A stretch of DNA of 64,000 nt from Euborellia annulipes (taxonomy: Eukaryota > Arthropoda > Insecta > Dermaptera > Anisolabididae). Shown one piece after another: positions 43,013 through 54,619 of this stretch (its first letter is position 1; every line of letters starts with the position of its first letter). The stretch is taken from contig JAKCPI010005696.1 of NCBI GenBank assembly GCA_023213315.1, forward strand, positions 229,231 to 293,230. Direction: 5' to 3'. Under the pieces are notes generated by a model. That model was not told where the DNA came from. It searched no databases and was given only the letters and a program-made list of their open reading frames with translations. A program made the translations under genes and the position numbers.

Positions 43013-43290
43013 ATAGGGCCTAGTGAGAAAAGTAGAGTAAAAAATGTAAAAATGATTCGGAATGACGTTCGAAAAGAGCGCCAGAGCAATAGCGAAATTG
43101 CCCTGTCAGGAGAGAAGAGACGGGGCGGGGCGTCGCGAGTTGAGGGTTGCAAGAGAGGAAAGAGAGAGCAGGCGAAACGAAAACTGTATCGGGTAAGGAA
43201 CGACGCTCTAAAGTGAAAAGAAAGTATTTGATCAATGCGCAAGCGCGAGTAACCCGGTACGAGTCTAGTGGAGTATGCCTGAGTAGCTGT
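43013..43290. other. GC-richer unique island
   Basis: Contains GGGGCGGGGC (Sp1-like), CGTCGCGAG and a plus-strand donor-like CGG|GTAAGG near 43194. Minus strand offers a pyrimidine tract before GACAG. The plus frame is a low-complexity basic peptide. Probably host promoter or exon DNA, strand undecided. Confidence 0.3.
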
Positions 43291-43559
43291 TACTCAAATA
43301 CCTGATATTTTTTGCTCGCACCCATTATGACTATCTGTTACTTTTTCATACCTGATACAAAATATCAGATTGATACAGACAGTATCACCCAGTCGATTTT
43401 AAACCTAGAGAAATTTTCAAATGAATTTTAAATTAAAATATTAACAAATTTCCGTCAATATAAATACCAATTTATTTTATTCTAGTTGTGGGATATTTTT
43501 ATTTAAATATAATGCAATTTTTAAAATCATAATTTAATATTTTAGTTTTCTAAAAAAAA

Positions 43560-44223
43560 AAAAAAATCTGGTGTGACTGGCGCACAGCACACAACTTTCT
43601 CTTACCTTCGGTATTCGAAAGTTGTGTTCTGTGCTTGTCACACCAGATTTTTTGTGTCGACATATATTCAGTTCCCGACAGTACGTAACATTTGAATTAA
43701 GATGTAAAATTTATAAGCATGGGGAAATATTTATATTTTGTTACCATGGCAACCATTTCTCCTATCTTTCCTATGGAGTACAAGAGTAAAGTGTGCTTCA
43801 AACAATTTTGAGGGCAAAACGAGAATATACATTTGAAAGAGCATCTAAAAAATAATTGATTTTTGAATTTTTTTGAAAATCGTTAGAGCGAATTTTGAGA
43901 AAATCGAAAAAAACTGAAAAAGTACATCAGTAAAGTACTAGTAATCTTTGGCCGATTTTGAAATAAAAGCTTATTTTCACGCTCCCGGGAGGTGTTTAAC
44001 TTATATATATATATAATTTCAGCCTCATAGCTCAATTCCTTCATGCTTAAAAGTGAACACAGACACACACACAGACAGACCATGTCGCGAAAACCACTTT
44101 TTTTTTGGATTCAGGGGACCTCAAAACGTGTATATCCATTAAAATCTCGACATCGAATTTTTGACATGAATCCAATACTTTCTCTCTCTATATATTAACA
44201 TATATAGAGGTAAGAGAAAGTAA
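43560..44223 (-). repeat. Family A element, full length
   Basis: 3' hairpin (AACTTTCTCTTACCTTCGGT) to 5' hairpin (GGTAAGAGAAAGTA). GTTACCATGGCAAC at 43740-43753. Flanked by A-runs on the plus strand. Confidence 0.9.
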
Positions 44224-44610
44224 AAAATTGCGAGAGAATTTTATATTTATTCTTTTCTTTCTCGGCGGATGTGCTTCCTTTATACCAGGACTCACGCCTT
44301 AATAAACACTATAAGTATTTCACAAAATGAAATAAATATTTTCACATCTAATGAGTACGACCACATGTTGCCTGAGATAAGAATAGCGTAATATAATTAT
44401 TAATATAGAAAACAAATTTATACCCCCCTTCTATCAAGAGGGTCAAGGCGATAATTGAATTTGACTTTAACGATGGCAGGTGCAGGGATCGATAATAGCT
44501 CGTGGCATGATTGATCGGTTGGTATGCGAATAACCTTTGAACTTGGCCAATTGGATCATTTTTTTTGCTTTTAGCAACCCGAGGCAACTCCTCTCCTACC
44601 ACCCCCACAC

Positions 44611-44612
44611 CT

Positions 44613-44657
<45 letters not shown>
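44611..44657. repeat. (AC)n(AT)n microsatellite
   Basis: ACACACAC then about 17 AT units, then ACACGC. Confidence 0.95.
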
Positions 44658-44658
<1 letters not shown>

Positions 44659-44661
44659 GCA

Positions 44662-45235
44662 TACCCCTACCAGTACAACCAACACCGGAACCCATTTGCC
44701 CTTGATGCAAAATTTAAAGAGATTATACACATCCCCAATAACGTTCCCAAATGGAAATTAAAAATTTACGAAAGGTATTCCTTGTTGTTATTCTCTCTCT
44801 CTCATTTCCTACATGTAATTAGCATTTCAATTAGATTACGTGTCCGTCTTATCGTTATTCAATTTTTTTTACATTCAATAAGATTAATGTTACTGGTTTT
44901 AAATGCTATATTCTCATCAGTCATGCTAGTATAATATATATATAAAATAAATGAACAGAGGAATTACTTGACCCCTTTTTTTAAATCACCATTATGTTTG
45001 TTTGAATTTAAAAAAAAAAAAAAAAAAAAAAAAACTGTTAAAGTTACAACTTCATAAAGGGTGTTAAATTATATTTTTTTTTTTACATTTAATAGTGACG
45101 CTTCCCAAACATTGTTTAAACAAATTCCATAAAACATGTTCTATGAAAATGACAAATAAACTGTCCGTCAAAAGTTAAAAGAAAATAATTAAATTAATTT
45201 AACTATAAAAAATATTAATATAAATATCATTAATT
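44662..45235. other. AT-rich stretch, no gene seen
   Basis: A poly-A run at about 45009-45034 and otherwise no element. Confidence 0.45.
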
Positions 45236-45275
45236 TTACTTTCTCTTACCCTATAATATATATTATATGAAATAT
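45236..45275 (+). repeat. Family A 5' hairpin, left part
   Basis: TTTACTTTCTCTTACCCTATAATATATATT, truncated where the tRNA-like sequence begins. Confidence 0.6.
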
Positions 45276-45279
45276 ATGC

Positions 45280-45362
45280 GCCGCCGGGATGCCGTGCTGT
45301 ATTCTAGTGGTAGGGGCACTCCGAGTACAATTTGGAGGATCAGTGGTTCAACTCCCGGCGGC
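45280..45362 (+). mobile_element. tRNA-like sequence, SINE head or pseudogene
   Basis: Acceptor-like GCCGCCGGG pairs perfectly with CCCGGCGGC. A-box-like TATTCTAGTGGTAGGGGCAC, B-box-like GGTTCAACTCC, and CTCC/GGAG where an anticodon stem would be. The T stem does not pair, so it is not a clear functional tRNA. Confidence 0.5.
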
Positions 45363-45364
45363 AC

Positions 45365-46181
45365 ACCCCCGCCTTTTTCGGACATATGAATTAATAAATA
45401 TTGGAATTATATACATTTCCCTCTGGCGGCTTACATACGCGATGTATATAATATTTTAAATATTATATATGTAATTTCTTATTTATTAAATAAGAAATGT
45501 TTTTGTTGCTTAGATGTCGTTTAAAGGACTTGATTGACTTGGGGTTACTGAGGTCACTTGCCCCCAAAATGACACCGCTGAATTAGAGTAAATCATCTTT
45601 GAAAATTTATATATGGAAGGTATACGGCAATCTCTTGAAAATGATGATGAACCGAATCTAACTTGGTGGTGGGGATCCTTTTGGATGGAAACACTTCTCT
45701 CCACCTCTCTTTTTTTTCTATGCCGGAAACTTTAGGGACTTTTGTGTTGGTAGCACACGCGAGATGCCAAGAGACTGATATTTGCGCATTGATGGATCGC
45801 CTCCACGTGTGAATGCGTGTGTAGATGTGTATGTGTGCGCTTATATTAGTGGATATTAGTGGGCAAAAGGACGGGAGGGCAGTCGTTGCCAAAAGGGGGA
45901 GACATGTGGTGGGTGTCAGGTCAACGGATAAAAAAAAAATAACACCATCGTCTCTGATGGATTTTAAATTAAAATTGATGTAATTGCATAAATAACGACG
46001 TGTTCTTTTTCAAGCTTATCATTTGCTCGATATGAATACTAGAATAGCATGTATTGTTCATTTACTAGTATACTTTTAAATAAAAAAATTAGATTTTTTT
46101 GAGAAATATATTAGTCAAATTAGTTAAAGGATTGTACAGTACTATCAAAAAGTATCTCTTCCTAAAGAACCTAGAGATGTT
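45365..46181. other. No repeat or gene recognised
   Basis: 45500-45930 is less AT-rich. The minus frames are not convincing. Confidence 0.35.
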
Positions 46182-46620
46182 AGTTTTTTTTAACACACAC
46201 TTTTTTCTCATTCACACTCACACTCAAAAACACATTCACACAGTCTTTTCGGCAACTCAGGCCATAAGGACCCTGTTACGCATTAGTGTGTCAAGCGCCA
46301 GCTACTGAGTTTTGAGAAAATTAACATTAAAGTTTTTTGTTTTCATTGGATTATATATAATTTTTTTTGTCAATTTTGCAAGTAACATTAAATATAAATT
46401 TTTTTAGGACATATTTCATAAAAAAATCCTATTAATTATAGCATTTGAAACAATATTCCGTGCTTAACTCAATTTTTAATTTTTTGGCGCTTGACACACT
46501 ATTGCATAACAGGGTCCATATAAGACTTTGACGATAACCGTTATATTAATAATATTATATTTGAGGTCCAGGCATTCTTATTTAAGCCATTTGGTATCCA
46601 AATGGCTTAAATAAAACCAT
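46182..46620 (-). mobile_element. SINE family 1, interrupted by a MITE
   Basis: Tail and ACACAGTC...TTGCC core at 46182-46263, MITE at 46268-46517, then AAGACTTTGACGATAACCGT and GGTCCAGGCATTC. The tRNA head is missing. Confidence 0.8.
46268..46517. mobile_element. MITE with GGACCCTGTTACGC ends, copy 2
   Basis: Same ends as 2157-2430. The uninterrupted SINE at 39280-39290 shows the empty site (CAGGCCTTTTAAGACTTT). Confidence 0.85.
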
Positions 46621-47000
46621 CGGTTTTAAATCTATTTTCTAAATATGATATTCATTTATAATATGATTAATTAATTAATCAAAAATTTCGCCTGTATAAG
46701 CAAATATAAATGCATCCGTGTGTTGGTTGCATAGCTTGCTTTAGAGTTGTTAGTAGAGATTGCAATATCGGCCCAAAAGTTCAATACCGGTATTCGGTAT
46801 TTTTTAGAACACCGGTATTAATACCTGTAGTAGAAATTTTAGAAAAAGAAAGAAAACACAGATGTTTCTTTGTTTTAATTGCCAGTTTTATTAGAGAGTG
46901 TAACTATAGTCTTCAACAGACTACCAGACAATAGCTTACTACTTGAAAAGTGTTGCAAAGCATAATCAAACTTTGACCATCATAACTCGTGTTTAATAAG

Positions 47001-47310
47001 ATTATATTAGCTTATGCATAAAAATAACAATGCAAATAAATACGATGAGACTGATTGTTAAGAATTGTTTTTTTTTTTCGAAATTCTCTTTACAATCAGC
47101 CTCATCGTATATACATATTTATTTGCATTGTTATTTTTATACATAGGTTATTGTATAATACTGGCTTATGAACAAACGATACTTACTAAAAAACACTTAT
47201 GTAACTGAAATGGCAAATAAAATTAGGCCGAAACGTCTTGTTACAAAGGAGTTTGATTTAATAGAGGGTCCCCACTTGGCTGGATTCCTTTTCATCTCTG
47301 TTATTCAATA
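47001..47310. mobile_element. Foldback family 'K', copy 2
   Basis: Inverted arms ATTAGCTTATGCATAAAAAT... at 47001-47070 and 47085-47159, then the K right half with TGTAA-CTGAAATGG...GAAACGTC-TTGTTACA (stem I TGTAA/TTACA). Ends near CTTGGCTGGATTCC. Confidence 0.7.
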
Positions 47311-47407
47311 ATTTTTTTAGTTTAACATTTTTATTATTTAAGTGAAGATAAAATCCCGTCATTGCCGATTTTTAGGATCGAATATAACTATTAGGTATGC
47401 AAATTTT

Positions 47408-47520
47408 TTTTAAGGTCTTTTTCGGCATTCAAGGCCATTTAGACCCCATCCCTATTTATCGAAGATGGCACAATAAAATTGGCTGAAACGTTTTGCAACA
47501 AAGGAATTTGATTTAATAAT
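47408..47520. mobile_element. SINE 2 core fragment joined to a K fragment
   Basis: GGCATTCAAGGCCATTTAGA (minus SINE 2) runs into GAAGATGGCACAATAAAATT and GAAACGTTTTGCAACAAAGG (K family). Confidence 0.65.
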
Positions 47521-49380
47521 ACCTCCATTTTCTACATTAAGAAAATTATTGAAATAATCAAATTCACTGATTTTTTTTTTGAATAATTTCACTCAATTAC
47601 TATGGAGATTTGATGAACTTTAAAATTTAGAGGGACACTTAAATAAAAAAAAAAATTTTGTCTAATTTTGTTCATTTACATGTTGATTCAATCGATTTTT
47701 TAGTATTTGAGAGAGGAAGTCAAAAAAATATTGAATACCACTGAGTTCTGTCACCTATTATTTATTTACAAAACATATATAATCTACTTTAATAAAGTTA
47801 TCAATGAACTTGCAACATTGTTATATACTAAGCCTATCTAAGCAATTTAAAATTCAAATTTACCCCTCTCTTTTCTAAGTCTCATCTTTAAGCCTGTATA
47901 GCAGTTTCCGGTTTTTCGAAAGCAATCCCATAATCCCTAAACTGACTAAATATTATAAAAATCAATTATTAAACGATTTATAATAGCCCCTAGAAAGCAT
48001 CCCTTGATAATCTGGCGTGTCTTCTCGTTTCCACCCTCCTCCATTCTGTAATGATGGTTTAAAGGCATAAGTGCCGGTGGTTGCGTGCTGACTATAGCTA
48101 ATAACTTTCATTAAAGAAATTATGAAATTTAATAAAGAGGGAAATCAAGTTACTAGCCATTCAATAAACAGGAACCTCATCTTTTTATTGATTAGCACTG
48201 AATAGATTAAAGAGCTTTGAGGGTTATCACCTATTAAAACGAACCCAATTAAATTTAATATTACTTAATGTGAGAGTTTTTAAAAGAAATAATAATCATC
48301 ATTAAAATCAACTAGAGATTTTCTAAGAGGCGAAGGGGACAAATATTTAAAAGGAAACACTTGACAAAACCATAGAGATTAATTAATTAAATTATAATTT
48401 TAAAATTGTTTTGATTAGGTGATTATCAAAATAAATTGTTTCCAAAAATCTTGAAAATCTTTAACTAGATTAATATTCTAATAATTAAAACAATTATAAA
48501 ACAGATAAAAAAAAATCGTTTATATTTATTTCTAAATAAATAAATATAAATTCGAATAAATAAATCTCACTTATATTAAATAACATTTTAATATATAATA
48601 ATTTTCTTTTATTTTAAAATTAATTCATACTTTTCATTGATTAAATATTTTAACAGATAGATCTAATAATGAAATATTAGAACTTGACATTCAATTTTTA
48701 TTTCTATTTTATAAACGAATATGTTTTTAATTATTTATTGACTGAAAGAAATAGTATAGCTCAATAGAGAAGTTGTTTATTTTCCTCTCAAGTGTTAGAA
48801 AAAAGATGGTTTGAAAGCAACTGTCATTGCTTTACGAAAAGAAAAGCGAGGTCCTTCTCCAGAGGATAAAGCTATAGGCTTTTTTTCCTTTATTTTTATT
48901 TTTTTTTCCGGAGCGTTGTCTCTCTGCAGGGTGCATCTTCTATATACAGGACGACCCTTCGCCGAGATATGTCACGGCTGATAGGACCTGATAACCAGAA
49001 ACGTACAAACGAACGCCTATACATTTCCACGGTGACACATCCCCCCACCATTAACCCTAACCCCTCCCACCACCGCATCCGAATCTAGTGACATATGAGT
49101 CTAATGCACTCGACACAAGACAGCTACAAACACACGAAGCTAATCAGTTGACAAGTTTTTAGTGCCGAGACTTGCCTCGTAGTTTTCACTAGGGAGGATA
49201 AATTTGGCGGAGTTTGTTTATAACACCAAAACGGAGATTAGTGGTCCATGTTGATGTTATTTATTTATTAGGATATAGGATCATTTCTCAACCTTTTTTT
49301 TCCCAATGAAATTTGTTGACTACTTTTATTTTGTTTATAATTTTTAAATGAGAACTAGCTGAGAGGGTATAAATTTTGTC
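47521..49380. other. Longest repeat-poor stretch, no gene recognised
   Basis: 47760-48870 is AT-rich but not repeated. 48900-49200 is less AT-rich, with GGTGACACATCCCCCCACC. The minus-strand 60-codon frame at 48896-49078 lacks known motifs. Likely host intergenic or intronic DNA. Confidence 0.4.
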
Positions 49381-49382
49381 AT

Positions 49383-49620
49383 AAAAAAAATCTGGTGTGA
49401 CTGGTCGCACAGCACACAACTTTCTCTTACCTTTGGTAATTAAAAGTTGTTTTCTGTGCTTGTCACACCAGATTTTTTGTGTCGACATATTTAGTTTCCG
49501 ACAATATATTAAAATTCAAGTAAACATGTGAAAATATTTATATTTTGTTATCATAGTAACCATTTCTCCTATCTTTACTATGAAGTACAAGAGTAAAGTT
49601 GTCTTCAAAAGATTTCAATC
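49383..49620 (-). repeat. Family A, 3' part
   Basis: Complete 3' hairpin, GTCGACATA, GTTATCATAGTAAC (49547-49560, mutated palindrome), stops at AAAGTTGTCTTCAAA. Confidence 0.85.
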
Positions 49621-50004
49621 TTTATTCAAACACCTGTATGATTTTGTTTTGATTTTTTATCAAAATTAACGAAAAATGTCTTTTTCTTCTTTGATTATTT
49701 CAAAAACTATTCTGTTTTCGAAAAAATGTCAAAGAATAAAAACTTTTTAAAATAGAGTAATTTATTAGGATATGACAAAAAAATTGAAAATTTCAAAATT
49801 AAAAAAAAAAAACTTATTGGGTAGGTGACATATTCACTCCAAAAGTTAATAGAAATCTAGAATTTTAGTGTAATGAGTATATATCAAATTTCATCGATCT
49901 AGCTCCATGCTTTTTAAGCAATCGTGTTCACACACACACACACCCAGACGTAATACCAAAAGAATATACAAGAAATTTTGGGGAAGTCATTCCCGATTTA
50001 TTTG

Positions 50005-50645
50005 CATAGCGTTTCGGCCAATTGTATTATGTAGCCTTCAGTTGCATGTGATTTTTTTTTACCAAATAGAGTTGTTAATGGTCTGTTCATAAACCAGTAT
50101 TATATAATAGCCTATGTATATAAATAACAATGCAAATAAATATGGCTACATATGATGCGATTGCGTTTGCTCAGGGGCCCACACCTTGTGGGTACGTGGA
50201 TGGCGACCACGAGCTGCCCGAGCTAGGACAGGCAGTCCTTCAGTTCTTTGTATGTCTGTCTCTTCCTTCCTCTTTTCAACAGGCGTCAGACCGTGCGTCG
50301 GGCCGGCCTGCCATTTTTCTTCCGGTCGCAAAAACGCATGATAGGGTTGGAGAGAACAAGTGAGGTCCGCCGACCCCGCATCGCGGGAACAGGACAGAAT
50401 AAGAAGAAGAAGAAGACATATGATGCGACTGAGTGTAATGAAAATTTCTAAATTCATTTGTATTTATTTGCATTGTTATTTTTATACATAGGCTATTATA
50501 TAATATTGGCTTATGAAAAGACTCCCCCCCCCCCCCAATAACAACTCTATTTGCTAAAAAACTCCTTTGCAAGTGAGGATGGCATAATGAAATTGGTCGA
50601 AATGTTTTCAAAAAACGAGTTTGATTTAATAGAGGCTCCCTACCT
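50005..50645. mobile_element. Foldback family 'K', copy 3, with SINE R in its loop
   Basis: Arms GCGTTTCGGCCAATTGTATT... / ...AATGAAATTGGTCGAAATG and AATAACAATGCAAATAAATA / complement. The loop contains SINE R with its own target duplication. Confidence 0.8.
50161..50412 (+). mobile_element. SINE-like retroposon, family R, 13-bp TSD
   Basis: CAGGGGCCCACACCTTGTGG to (AAG)n tail. Exact TSD ACATATGATGCGA at 50148-50160 and 50413-50425, extending to 16 bp with one mismatch. Confidence 0.85.
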
Positions 50646-50648
50646 GGC

Positions 50649-50789
50649 ATGGACTTAACTAGGGGGATCCTGGGGGGGGGGGGGCAGAAGGCTCGTGGCT
50701 CCCCCAGAAGGATCCCAGTCCAAAGAAAAATTGAAACAATATGGGGCCTTCAAGGCCCCCCAGCCGAATTCCTTAGTTACGCCCATGCT
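50649..50789. mobile_element. hAT-like MITE
   Basis: Ends CATGGACTTAACTAGG and CCTTAGTTACGCCCATG, with paired G- and C-runs inside. Flanks share only CTAC. Confidence 0.55.
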
Positions 50790-51480
50790 ACTAATTGAAA
50801 TTTATTTAATCTGGACTCAGATTTAATCTTCATGGAACAAATAATTTCGAGAAAAAAACGGGCAATTAATTAAGTATATATAATGACGGTCATTGAGAAA
50901 ATAAGCTAAAAATTAATTTTTCGTAAAACAATATACGACAAAAATAACCTTATTTTCCTAATATCTATTTAATAGTTTATAATTATTAATATTATTAACG
51001 TCAACAATTATTAAAATTGGAAATTCAAAATAACTGAATTAGTTTACGATATTTTTTTAATTTTAAAGAAATGAATATTCATCTATATTTATTTGTTGAG
51101 TAATTATTATTTTTTGAACGCAAATGTTATATTAATCAAAATTCCACAAAAACTCATTTACTATACGTATTATTATTTATTTAAATACAGTAAAAGTCTC
51201 TAATGCAGAGGATGCAAATGATTTGCTATTTAGGAATATTTTTGTATATATTTTTATTCCAAAACCACTTGGTATCGAAATCGTTTCATCCTTATCTACA
51301 GTCATTTAACTCAAGAACCTTAATATGATTTTATTCTTATATTTCATTTTTATCAAATAGGATTTTCTATTATTATTTCCTTTGTATTTATTTTATTTTG
51401 ATATACTGTAGGGTATTCCAAATAGAAATTCCCAATTCCCACTCTTTCACTATCCCCAGTCATAAGATGTTCACCTGTCT
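50790..51480. other. AT-rich stretch, no gene seen
   Basis: No recognised element. Would be upstream of the candidate promoter that follows. Confidence 0.4.
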
Positions 51481-51481
51481 A

Positions 51482-51526
51482 TGACGTCACTCTTAAACAA
51501 GTATAAACTTGACTTAGATCTTAGTC
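51482..51526 (+). promoter_or_regulatory. Candidate promoter: CRE and TATA box
   Basis: TGACGTCA (51482-51489), TATAAA (51502-51507) and an initiator-like TCAACT with A at 51527, about 25 bp after the TATA start. Not repeated elsewhere. The spacing suits a polymerase II core promoter. Confidence 0.45.
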
Positions 51527-51636
51527 AACTTGTCCTATGCTTTTAGTAGTGAGACGACTGTGTTCAGTGTTAGTTCGTGTCCACGCATTTTTCCATCAAA
51601 AATGGGGTATTCTTTCTAAAAACGAGACAATTTAAG
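51527..51636 (+). other. Candidate 5' exon with splice donor
   Basis: 110 bp of less AT-rich sequence ending AATTTAAG|GTAAAT at 51637. ATG at 51602 gives only MGYSF then stop, so it would be a leader exon with a short upstream frame. Downstream is AT-rich. Confidence 0.4.
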
Positions 51637-51956
51637 GTAAATTTCATCTCACTAATTATCAACATCATATAATATTATAGAAATTTGAAAATAGTTGTAA
51701 GATTCCTTGGATTTGAAAGGATTACAAGCTTAGAGTCAAGCCTCTCTGCTTGCAAACGTTTCACATTCTAAACTTTCAAAGATATTTTAGTATTAAGCTT
51801 AGTAAATAAATTTTTTTTTTACTTTTTTCTTTTAATTTATGTACTTGAAAGCACCTCGGTAATAATTCGGTGAAAAAATACAGACCTCACTGGCTTTTTC
51901 AAGTTTTCAAGGGTTAATTTTTTTTTTTTTATATGAAATATTAAAATAATGACGAA

Positions 51957-52288
51957 AGGAAGGAGATCAATGCAGTCTAAAGCAATAAAGAAAAGGTATA
52001 TTTTTCCTTCTGCTTTATTTTATACACTTATCGACGTTTCGGCCGATATTCCGACCTTCATCAGGCTGTTTGCCTCGAGCTTAGAGGGGCTCTTGCCAAC
52101 TATTGTTGGTGAGAACATTCGTCGGATGTCATGACTTCTTGTTCAATATTGAAACAATATATCAGGACTTGCCAAGAGCTCCTCTAAGCCGAGAACTTAT
52201 CGGGCCGGAAACGATCGACAAGTGTTTGAAATAAAACAAGAGAAATCTACTTTTTCTTTATTACTTTCGGCTGCCTTGATCTCTTCAC
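51957..52288. mobile_element. Foldback unit 'P' with hammerhead-like motif
   Basis: Ends AGGAGATCAATGCAG / CTGCCTTGATCTCTT. Left-arm minus strand has canonical CTGATGA, an extra A, stem II GGTCG/CGGCC (one G-T), GAAAC-GTC (52026-52066). The right arm is degraded (GGGCCGGAAACGATCG). Confidence 0.75.
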
Positions 52289-52375
52289 TTCTCATTATAC
52301 ATTTATCCACTTCTCTTGAAAATTAATCATTAAAATAATTACTATTCTATTTGTAGAAACAGCTCAAGAAATTAT

Positions 52376-52540
52376 ATTTGAAGGAATTTAGAGGAAGTTT
52401 TTTTTTTTTTTTTTGCAGATGGTCGTGCAGTTGAGAATAATTAGTGAAAATTGGTTGATAATAATTTTCACTAATTATTCTCAACTGCACCACCATCTGC
52501 AACAAAAATCGAGTAAACCTCCTCAAAATTCCTTCAAATT
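52376..52540. repeat. Inverted repeat
   Basis: GCAGATGGTCGTGCAGTTGA with GAATAATTAGTGAAAATT and near-perfect complement. Outer GAAGGAATTT / AAATTCCTTC. The right arm resembles 1853-1896. Confidence 0.75.
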
Positions 52541-52544
52541 CTAT

Positions 52545-53815
52545 TTACTATACTTTCGTTGAAAATCTATTTATAACCATAGTATAATTCGCTAATGTCT
52601 TTTTGTCTGTCCGTCTGTCACGCTCTATTTGGGCAACTTCCCGTTGGAATTTTTAAACGAAATTTTTTATCCTTAAAGAGGACCTTCTAGGGATTAGATG
52701 AAAATTATTTTCACCCCGAAATTCCTATAACTTTTTGAGTTATTAATTCCTAAAATTACGATTTCTCCCATAGGAAATGTATAGAGAAATATTTATGTAT
52801 TCTTTCCATTTGTGTATTCTATGAATGAAAATTATTTTTCATAATTATTTGATTAAATCTTAATATTTAAAATCTTATAGGCATCTACATGTGTAGACTT
52901 TGAATATTTCCGTTTTTGATTATCACAATTTTTTACCAATTTTATAATGATAAAATTATTTATTAATTGATCAAGAAATATTATCGGTGGCAAAAATGTG
53001 CAATCTTTTCTAAATTTTAATAAAATTTAATTTTTTTTATTTCAACCTATAAAAAATCGAGTTTAGACGAAAGGCTATTCGAGTTTTTTTTTTTATTGGT
53101 ACTTTAAAAAAGTACGGTAAGGGTGGCAAAAATGGCTGGTGACCTTATGCCAACGTTCCTTTAAATAAATTAAAAAAACTCGTGTGACTGGCGCATAGCA
53201 CACTATTTTAAAATGTTGACTGCTTGAAATAAGAAATATTTTAATTAAAATATCGGTCAAAAATTTGACTTACGAACGGTCAATTCTTAATATTGAATAT
53301 ATAAATCTATTCTATAAATCCTAAATAAGAGATTATTATCGCTATTATCTTACTAGTGTTTATATATTGGAAATGAGAAATAAGGAGCTCGTAACGTTCC
53401 GTAGAGAGAGGTAGAAGTTATGTTATGGTAATTAATGCATATATAGATAGAGATCAAGATAATCACATAAATGACACTCTCGGGAGAGGAAACATATCTC
53501 GCTCCTAATAGAACTGCCAAACTAAGTTCTTAATAGGAATTTTAGTCATTACGCATTAAATAACAACAGTTCAATGGTTGATTTGAAATTTTACATGCAA
53601 TAAAACAAAAAAAAAATTCATACTTGGTTTAGTTTGCAAAAGGATCAAATACTGATTTTTTTTTTAATTTTTGATTTTAAGAGTGGATTATTGGTTTTTT
53701 AATTATTATATATTAAATTTAACTTTTAAAAGTCCAACATTTCGTCATCTAATGTTCATTATTAAAAATTTTATAATTAATTAAAATTAAATTACAGTTA
53801 TCAAATTATCTAAGT
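52545..53815. other. AT-rich stretch, unclassified repeat remnant
   Basis: GTCTGTCCGTCTGTCACGC near 52604 resembles the complement of 2009-2030. A family A scrap (CGTGTGACTGGCGCATAGCA) is at about 53171. No gene seen. Confidence 0.4.
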
Positions 53816-53819
53816 TTTT

Positions 53820-54425
53820 TTTTACTTTCTCTTACCTATATATGTTAATATATATAGAGAGAGAAAGTATTGGTTTTATGTCAGATATTCGATATCGAGA
53901 TTTTGATGGATATACACGTTTTGAGGTCCCCTGAATCCAAAAAAGTCGTTTTCGCAACATTGTATGTGTGTGTGTTCAATTTAAAGCATGATGGAATTAA
54001 GCTCAGAGGTTGAAATTTTATATTTAAATTAGGCACCTACCTCCCTGAGGCGTGAAAATAAGGTTTTAAACAAAATTGGCCAAAGAGTACTATTACTTTA
54101 CTGATGTACTTTTTCAGTTTTTATTGATTTTCTTAAAATTCGCTCCAACGATTTTGATTGAAATTCAAAAATCAATTAGATGCTCTTTAAAATGTATATT
54201 CTCATTTTCCCTTGAAATCTTTTAAATCAGTCTTTAATCTTGTACTTCATAGGAAAGATAGGAGAAATGTTAACGAAATAGAAATTTTTTTCCATGTTTA
54301 TAAATTGAATTGTAATATATCGGCGGATACTATCGACACAAAAAATCTGGTGGGACAAGCACAGAACACAACTTCCTCTTACTCAAAGTTGTCTGCTGTG
54401 AGACCAGTCACACCAGATTTTTTAA
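53820..54425 (+). repeat. Family A element, full length with diverged centre
   Basis: Both hairpins present. The palindrome region reads GTTAACGAAA, so the RFX-like site is lost. Confidence 0.85.
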
Positions 54426-54571
54426 ATTAATTTTTTGGTCAACTGAGAGTAAAAAAAATAATAATGTAACTTTGGAGACAAACATAGGGGTAGGGTGGGG
54501 GGATTTGGGGGTTCAACCCCCCCCCCCCCTCCATTGGACCCAAACCATGACTAGAAATTTAAGCTTTATAA

Positions 54572-54618
54572 TACTTTCTCTCTATATATATTTCATATAT
54601 AGGGTAAGAGAAAGTAAA
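54572..54618 (+). repeat. Family A 5' hairpin alone
   Basis: ATACTTTCTCTCTATATATA...GGGTAAGAGAAAGTA, followed by TATAATAATTTTCTCTAGCT as at 24735. Confidence 0.8.
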
Positions 54619-54619
54619 G

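Noticed and set aside
42982..43242. Basic and leucine-rich frames on both strands of the GC-richer island
   Set aside because: Low-complexity on both strands with no recognisable motif; kept only as a unique island.
44348..44710. 120-codon minus-strand frame
   Set aside because: Runs through the (AT)n microsatellite, giving a YIYIYI stretch. Not a protein.
45280..45362. Functional tRNA gene
   Set aside because: Nine-bp acceptor-like pairing is attractive but the T stem does not pair.
48896..49078. 60-codon minus-strand frame
   Set aside because: No motif or splice support, and starts and stops within simple sequence.
50130..50650. Overlapping frames of 77-124 codons
   Set aside because: They lie in SINE R and the K foldback. 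Both strands are open at once, as expected for repeat DNA.
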